Part shown: positions 39,106 through 64,000 of the stretch, in pieces
Layout of the letters: each line of letters starts with the position of its first letter
How positions within the stretch are numbered: position 1 is the first letter of the stretch
Assembly: GCA_013399015.1 (NCBI GenBank)
Contig: VWZX01009101.1
Location: 869,172 to 933,171, forward strand
DNA length: 64,000 bases
Source: Galbula dea
Lineage: Eukaryota; Chordata; Aves; Piciformes; Galbulidae
Direction of reading: 5' to 3'
Notes under the pieces: generated by a model
What the model was told of the DNA's origin: nothing
Seen by the model: only the letters and a program-made list of their open reading frames with translations
Database searches by the model: none
Made by a program: the position numbers and the translations under genes

Positions 39106-39181
39106 GGCTCCACCGCGCCGCCGAGGGCCGGCGCCGAGGGTCCCTCTCTGTCCCCTAGACGATCCGCTCCCCGCGCACAGA

Positions 39182-39204
39182 GGGCAGGGTAGGGTAGGGT
39201 AGGG
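39182..39204 (+). promoter_or_regulatory. G-quadruplex-type motif (GGGTA repeats)
   Basis: Five GGG runs separated by CA or TA, ending in three GGGTA units, lie 77-99 bp upstream of the FNBP1 start codon. The G-rich strand is opposite to the FNBP1 RNA, so any quadruplex would form in DNA on the template strand. A related array of GGGAC units follows at 39239-39255. Confidence 0.7.
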
Positions 39205-39340
39205 CCGGGCCCTGCTGAGGCCAGGCGGGTGGCGAAGAGGGACGGGACGGGACGGTACCAGTAGCTGCTCACCGCCGCTCCCGCCTCATCGCGCCGCAAA
39301 ATGGCCCGAGCGGCGCCGCGCGGGGAGGCGGTGGCGGCAC

Positions 39341-39358
39341 GGGGCGGGGGGGGGGAGG
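39341..39358 (+). promoter_or_regulatory. Poly-G tract
   Basis: GGGGC followed by ten Gs and AGG. It is a second G-quadruplex-capable tract in the FNBP1 CpG island and prone to assembly or sequencing error. Confidence 0.7.
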
Positions 39359-39378
39359 CAGTGACAGCTCCGGGACAC

Positions 39379-39391
39379 TGCGCAGGCGCGG
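39379..39391. promoter_or_regulatory. NRF1-like site 1
   Basis: TGCGCAGGCGCGG, close to the NRF1 consensus (two GCGC half-sites around CA). It lies about 275 bp upstream of the FNBP1 start codon and is repeated identically 54 bp further upstream. Confidence 0.6.
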
Positions 39392-39432
39392 AACGGGGCG
39401 CGGAGGCGAGGGCCGGGGGCACAGGCTCGCCG

Positions 39433-39445
39433 TGCGCAGGCGCGG
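39433..39445. promoter_or_regulatory. NRF1-like site 2
   Basis: An exact second copy of TGCGCAGGCGCGG. Paired NRF1 sites are common in CpG-island promoters of broadly expressed genes. Confidence 0.6.
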
Positions 39446-39560
39446 CCTGCGGGCAGCGGCGGGACTGAGCCGTGGGGTCGAGGTCCGGGTCCGGGTCCCG
39501 CTCCCGCTCCCGGTCCCACTTCAGCCCCGAGCCTGACCCAGCCCCGGAGCATCCTGGGGG

Positions 39561-42500
39561 GAGGTAGGCTAGTGCTTTCCGAGGGCAGCCCCACCCGACC
39601 CCAGGTGTCCCTTCTCCGCTTCTTCCCGCCCTCTCCCCACACCAGCTGAGGCCTTTGGAAGCGAATGTTCCTGTGTGGGGTACCTGCAGGAAGGGACACC
39701 GTCCCTAAAGGAGGAAGAAACCCACACCCCGAGGGTTCACTGCTTCAGACCCGGCTGGCCAAATACATACACCACAGAGCTCCCCAATATAACCCAAATC
39801 CGGGAATATGAACTCCGCCATCTGTCACCAGCGCACTCCAGCAAAGGCATAACTGAACTATCTCCTTCCATCAGCGGGGGTTATCTCAGCAACTGAGCAG
39901 GCCTTGCAGCAAATGGATCCTTTCCTTGCCAGGGAAACAAGATTTATTTGTGCTTGCCTCCTTCTGTAGCAGTGTTTGGTTGTGTTGTGCCAATCTGGTT
40001 TTATTCAGGTTCTTCATGTAAAAGGAGCTGCAGGCTGATATTTTGTGTTTTACTGAGGCATCTGTTCAGGAGAGATGCACAATGGGAAGAATAAAAAAGG
40101 TGGAAGCACATTCGGTCACCTGAGGAGAGAGGATCTGCTTAGAGAGAGTGAGGAGCCCTTTGATGTCAGAGCCAAAACCTGCCCAGCTGCCACCAGTGTT
40201 ATCTCCTTCAGATGAGTGCACATCTTTCACTGGTGCTTGGCTGTTATTAACCTCCATGAGAAAGGAGAAGAAAATCCTCACTTATGGAGCAACTCCAACG
40301 TTTAGAACAACCAAGTCAAGTGTTATGTTAATAACTGAGTTGCGTTTATTTTTGATCTGAGCACCAGAGCAGAATGCTGCTCCTCACACAGCTGCCTGTG
40401 AGGACACAGCACAGACAATGCTTTTGTGCAGCCTTAGAAATTACTACTTTTAAGGCCTGAGTTCAGACCAACCCAGAGAGATGCTGATGCTGTTCGGCTC
40501 ATTCACAGGGTGCTTCTCCCTGTTGCTGCCAACGTATTCAAATCTCTGAGCCTGCCACACTGCCTACAGCACAACCGCAGCTTTCCAAGGGCCTCTCCTC
40601 TCTCGGGTATGGAGCACCCAAGCCCAGCCCTTAGCCCCAGGTCCCTCCAGAGCACACTGCAAGGCCAGGCAGCAGGGCTGCAGCACGACCTCTTGCCAGC
40701 CTCAGCCAGAACACTGGAGTAAAACCAACTGAGGGAGGCCAAAGAGAAAGCAGCACCGGTACCCGAGGTAAATTTGCTGTGGAATTTCCTTTTGCACAAA
40801 GGGCTGGGAGGGGAACAAGGCAAACCTGTTACACCAGCACGGGCAGGGAAACCTGCCCATGCTTCAGATAGAAATGCTCAACCCGTTCCAGAAAGATAAA
40901 GGCCAGAAGTGCCAGTTGTGTCAGGATGGTGCAGCTGAGTCAACCATGCCAAAGCCCATGGGAAGTCACTCAAACTGCTGTGCAGGAAGGTCCAAGGCAA
41001 ACACTAAAGAACACGAATTCTGGCTGTTTCTGGAAGGGGACTTTTTCCTCATTGTCTTTATTAGTTACCCTGAAACTCTCCAGAGCAGAGACTGCCACTT
41101 GCATGATTGCTTTCAGTTGTGCAGTACCCAAAACAGCAGGGCCTGCAGCTCGGTCCCTCCCTAATTACTAATGTAATTAACAATCACGGGAGCATTAAGA
41201 GCCCTTTATGCTGCAGTACAAAGCTGGAAAGCTGAGCAGGTCCCAGCCTCAAAAGAGTAATATAAAATAACTCTTCGAAATTATATTATCTGTTGCTTCA
41301 TTTCTTAACTTGCACAACCCAAGCCTGAGCAGCACAGGAGCTGGTGGTACTCAGAGCAGATCTGTTATCCAGATCTGGGCCTATTCCTGTAATTCTGTGT
41401 TTGTTTACCTCTTCTTGTTGTTGTGATTCTGATCCCTCCCAGAGGTTGATCCTAAGCCCAAGTAGAAACAATTCCCTTTTTAGAAGGCCAGGACTCTGTC
41501 TAGGAAACCCCAACCCCTCTTGAAAACAGCCAGATTAGCTGCTGGATGGTTCAGAAGGTATTTGAAGGAGATGAAATAAAGCCTTGAACTGCAGTTCGGT
41601 CTAGCCTCTTTTCTCTGGGCTTGTTTACACACACAAAGCAAGAAAACACAACTTTCAGGACACATCAGGCATTTCCAGCTTCCAGGATACAGGAGGAAGA
41701 GGACCCACCTTTCCCCAGAGTTATCACCCTTGCAGCTGCTTCCCTTCCATTTCCATAACCCTGCCCAGATCCTCCAAGGCAAGGAGCAGAGATGTTGCCT
41801 GTAACCTCTCCTACACTGGGCCTGAGCAGCACCAGGAAAGGAAGAGGACACTCCTTTCCCTAAGGCCATCGCAGCTGTTTCCTTTCTGCCCTCACACCAC
41901 TGCCCAGCTCGTTCAGACACAACAGGGGACCTTGGTTCTCTTTAAATGCCCTCTCAGGGCCCAGAGGGGCCTCATTAAGGCCTGATAAGCCTTAAGGTCC
42001 TGGTCAGCCTCACCTGTGGCCTCCACCCACACTCAGGAAGCTTTGGCCATGAAGCTCAGTCTCCTCTGAGAGCCACTCCACAAGATGTGCATGCCTTAGC
42101 TCGTGGAGTGTGTTAAACTGACACTTTACCTGCCTCCCTCTGTACTGAGGGGTATCTGGAGGCTGACCCTGTGCCAGGATTCTTCTGACACTGCTGGTTC
42201 CTTCCCTCCCATCTCCATAGCTACCCTTGATAGGCTGAAATAACTCACCTGTGAAGTTCTAATTAGGTGTTTGGGTCCGATGAAGGAGCAAAGGGAAGAT
42301 ATCCAGGCTACATGTGTCTAACCCCAGCTGAGAATAACTGCACTGGCTAGGAGCAGCACAGTCAGAGCAAGGCAAAGCTTGTCTGGAAGCTGCAGGCACT
42401 CAGTGTAAGGATGAGAGCTGCTGTTAACAGCAGCATCAGTAACAGCAGCAGCCAGTTTGCATCTCCAGAGCAATGGAAGTGTGGACACCTTTCAACGCAC

Positions 42501-43840
42501 AGCCTCTGAGAGCAATGCAGAGCCCCAGTACACATGCCATGCATTCTGACTCTCAGATTATTTGGTCTAGGTAAGTGGGAAACTCACCACAATATCCCAA
42601 CAGCTGGGGGTTGGCCTGACCAAAGGAATCTTTAGTCTCTAGCCTGGGACAGAAATCCCCAACTGCTTTTAGGAAGCATCTTCAGAGCAGAAGAGGCTCC
42701 TCGGCTGGACCAGTCCCCTGAGCCACCAGAAGGAGTTCTCTGGTGTCTGCCGTTCGCAGGGTGTTTACAGTCCGTGGGTCGCAGCTCTGCGCTCTGCCAG
42801 GCCTGGTGCTGCCAGGACATCTACTGGCGCGTTCCGGTTACTGCCCAGGGCAAGACTCCTCCTACTACACAGACGGATGTTTTTTTCATGCTTCCAGATA
42901 TTTTCTGGTACCAGCCCAAGTTTCTCTGGCTGATGGCGAGATTTCTGCGTTTATTTTATTACCTGAGTGTATAAGAGCAAAAGGGGGAAATGAAATGGAA
43001 AGAAGAAAAATGTACAGACCTATCTGATTCACATCTGTAAAGGGAAATTCAACATAATCATGCTCATAGAAAGGTCAAGACTATGGATTTTTCTCTGCCT
43101 TTTCTCCCTCTCTTGCATTTACTACTCACCTGATCTAATCCAGTTGTTTCTCTGGCTCCAGATGAAGGAACTTGAGCAGCTGTTACTCCAGACACTGAAA
43201 GGGAAAATCAGGTTTGAGTTCCAAGAGCTGACAGCAGAGAGCTCCCCAGTGAAGAATGAGGTTTATTTCTATTGATGGCTCCCATAAGGAAGACACAGTG
43301 CATGAGTCTTTCAATGTTTTTTTTAGCAGTATGGTAGCCTAAAAGCAATCTGAAGTGCCACTCTTCATGTTTGCTTTGCTGCTTGTGTTACTCAGTTGGA
43401 GCTACGGAGTCACCTAAGCCAGGCCCAACCCACTTTGTCATTTCATTCTTAAGTGAGACTACAGCCACCAAATGGTTCAATAGTTTCAACGCACTCCAGT
43501 AAGGAAGCAGGAAGCCCTTTGGTTTTGTTACACGTTTTTTGGTGATGTTTAAACCCCATATTCCAAACCCAGCTTTAAAGGCAGGTTTTCAGTTGTTTGG
43601 ACTGCCTGATGCTCAGGCATCTGCTGTCACCACAGCTCCCAGGAAAGGGCTGAAGCCTGCTGGCCAACCCACAGCAGAGCTGGAAGCAAGAACCCCAAAG
43701 GTGCCGATGAGCCTCGAGCAGGGCTGAGGCTGGCAGAGCGCTGGTCACTGCCCAGGGGCAGAGCAGTTCTGGTCACCTTACCCCAAATCAGGCCCTGGCT
43801 AAACGCTGCCACAGAGGCTGCTCAGGGGAGGGGACTCATG
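39561..43840. other. Intergenic region between FNBP1 and GPR107
   Basis: About 4.3 kb between the two CpG islands. No exon, RNA gene or transposon was recognised. It contains a TAATTA/AT-rich patch (41160-41305), a small hairpin (41975-41995) and a modest CpG cluster (42745-42955) overlapping a 94-codon plus-strand frame that matches nothing I know. Confidence 0.8.
41975..41995. repeat. Short perfect inverted repeat
   Basis: TTAAGGC and GCCTTAA flank a seven-base loop. It is a small potential hairpin with no associated T-run or gene, so no function is assigned. Confidence 0.6.
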
Positions 43841-44040
43841 ACCAGTGAGTCCTGTGAGGGCCAGCGGGCCCCGGCCCCTGTAACGACCCTGGCAGAGGAG
43901 CCCAGGCCGGGCGCGGGGGGTACATGGGGAGGCAGCTCCCAGGCAGGGCAGGGCCCTAGGGGGAGAGAAAGGCGACGGGCAACCACAGCCTCGCGGTGAC
44001 AGCACAGAGACACCGCGTGCAGGAGTGACAGCCCCTCCCG

Positions 44041-44103
44041 GTCACGTGACACGCCCGCAGTCACATGACCCACCCCAGTCACGTGCCGCCCCGGTCACGT
44101 GCG
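44041..44103. promoter_or_regulatory. GPR107: Array of four GTCACGTG-type E-boxes
   Basis: GTCACGTGAC (44041), GTCACATGAC (44060), GTCACGTGCC (44078) and GTCACGTGCG (44094) lie 16-19 bp apart. The first is the perfect 10-bp palindrome recognised by TFEB/TFE3/MITF (CLEAR motif) and by USF. They end about 50 bp upstream of the GPR107 start codon. Confidence 0.75.
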
Positions 44104-44115
44104 CGCCCCCTGACC

Positions 44116-44124
44116 CCGGAAGTG
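44116..44124 (+). promoter_or_regulatory. GPR107: ETS/GABP site
   Basis: CCGGAAGTG, the high-affinity ETS-family core, 33 bp before the start codon. Such sites usually lie at or just upstream of the transcription start in TATA-less promoters. Confidence 0.75.
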
Positions 44125-44136
44125 CCGCGGGAAGCG

Positions 44137-44154
44137 ATGCTGATGCTGGAATAA
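44137..44154 (+). CDS. Upstream ORF of five codons in the GPR107 leader
   Basis: ATG CTG ATG CTG GAA TAA, out of frame with GPR107; the stop ends two bases before the GPR107 ATG. If transcription starts upstream of 44137, scanning ribosomes meet this first and could reinitiate poorly at the main start. Its start context (GCGATGC) has G at -3 but C at +4. Translation is inferred only. Confidence 0.4.
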   Translation: MLMLE

Positions 44155-44156
44155 AG

Positions 44157-63766
<19,610 letters not shown>

Positions 63767-64000
63767 GTACTTGATGGCAAGGGAAAATGCATCCATGCCT
63801 TGACTCTTCCACCCCTCCCATTATTCTTTACATACAACTGCACAGAAAAAAAATCAGATTGTTTCTCATGTGGTAGCAGCACATCTCAAAGTCCTCTTGA
63901 TTTGTGTCCCTGGTGAGCCCAGGGTGGCAGGGTTCTGTTGGTTTGTGCAAGGTGCTGGGTTATACATGAGCTGGCTCCAAGTGGTTGCATTGCTGGTTTT
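63767..64000 (+). other. GPR107: GPR107 intron 16 (partial)
   Basis: Intronic sequence to the window end. The remaining exons (last helix and cytosolic tail, about 60 residues) are not in the window. Confidence 0.8.

Larger units (their letters stand above)
38880..39560. promoter_or_regulatory. FNBP1: CpG island and promoter region of FNBP1
   Basis: A dense CpG, G+C-rich segment surrounding coding exon 1 and extending upstream of it (towards higher coordinates). It includes two NRF1-like sites and several G-runs. No TATA box is seen; a dispersed CpG-island promoter is expected for this widely expressed gene. Confidence 0.88.

Noticed and set aside
38624..39202. 192-codon plus-strand frame across FNBP1 exon 1
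   Set aside because: A proline/arginine-rich product of the CpG island, antisense to FNBP1. No motif.
39286..39699. 137-codon minus-strand frame upstream of FNBP1
   Set aside because: Glycine/proline repeats arise from the G-run arrays of the promoter; no support for translation.
44025..44156. In-frame N-terminal extension of GPR107 from an upstream ATG
   Set aside because: The ATG at 44157 has a stronger context and is followed directly by a signal peptide; the ETS and YY1 sites put the transcription start downstream of 44025.

Overview
The window is vertebrate nuclear DNA, almost certainly from a bird. The evidence is split genes with GT-AG introns, CpG islands at gene starts, CpG depletion elsewhere, and old fragments of CR1 LINEs, the dominant avian retrotransposon. 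It holds two protein-coding genes in head-to-head (divergent) orientation, both running off the window: FNBP1 (FBP17, an F-BAR membrane-bending protein) on the minus strand and GPR107 (a Golgi/endosomal seven-transmembrane protein of the LUSTR family) on the plus strand. The same pair sits side by side on human 9q34. Nothing prokaryotic, viral or CRISPR-like is present.

Layout: 1-5024 is part of FNBP1 intron 4. Exons 4, 3 and 2 lie at 5025-5172, 7013-7069 and 10080-10195. A very large intron 1 (10196-39081) follows, then exon 1 with the start codon at 39105-39103, inside a CpG island of about 38.9-39.56 kb. About 4 kb of intergenic DNA follows. The GPR107 CpG island (about 43.84-44.45 kb) carries four regularly spaced CACGTG-type E-boxes, an ETS site and a YY1 site over the start codon. 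Sixteen GPR107 exons between 44157 and 63766 give one uninterrupted 487-codon frame ending inside the last transmembrane helices, so only the C-terminal tail is missing.

The FNBP1 exons encode residues 1-115, the start of the F-BAR domain. The GPR107 exons encode a signal peptide, a luminal domain with two cysteines and three N-glycosylation sequons, and most of the seven-helix domain. Both proteins act in membrane traffic: FNBP1 shapes the plasma membrane in endocytosis, and GPR107 works in Golgi/endosome retrieval. The paralogous pair TRIP10 and GPR108 is also adjacent and divergent on human chromosome 19, so this is an ancient duplicated two-gene block.

I found no undescribed biological system. 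The points most worth checking are the duplicated gene pair, a non-canonical GC-AG intron in GPR107, the E-box array, a five-codon upstream ORF ending two bases before the GPR107 start, apparent loss of a furin-type basic site, and a base-composition strand asymmetry that flips between the two genes. All database-dependent statements come from remembered family knowledge and were not searched.
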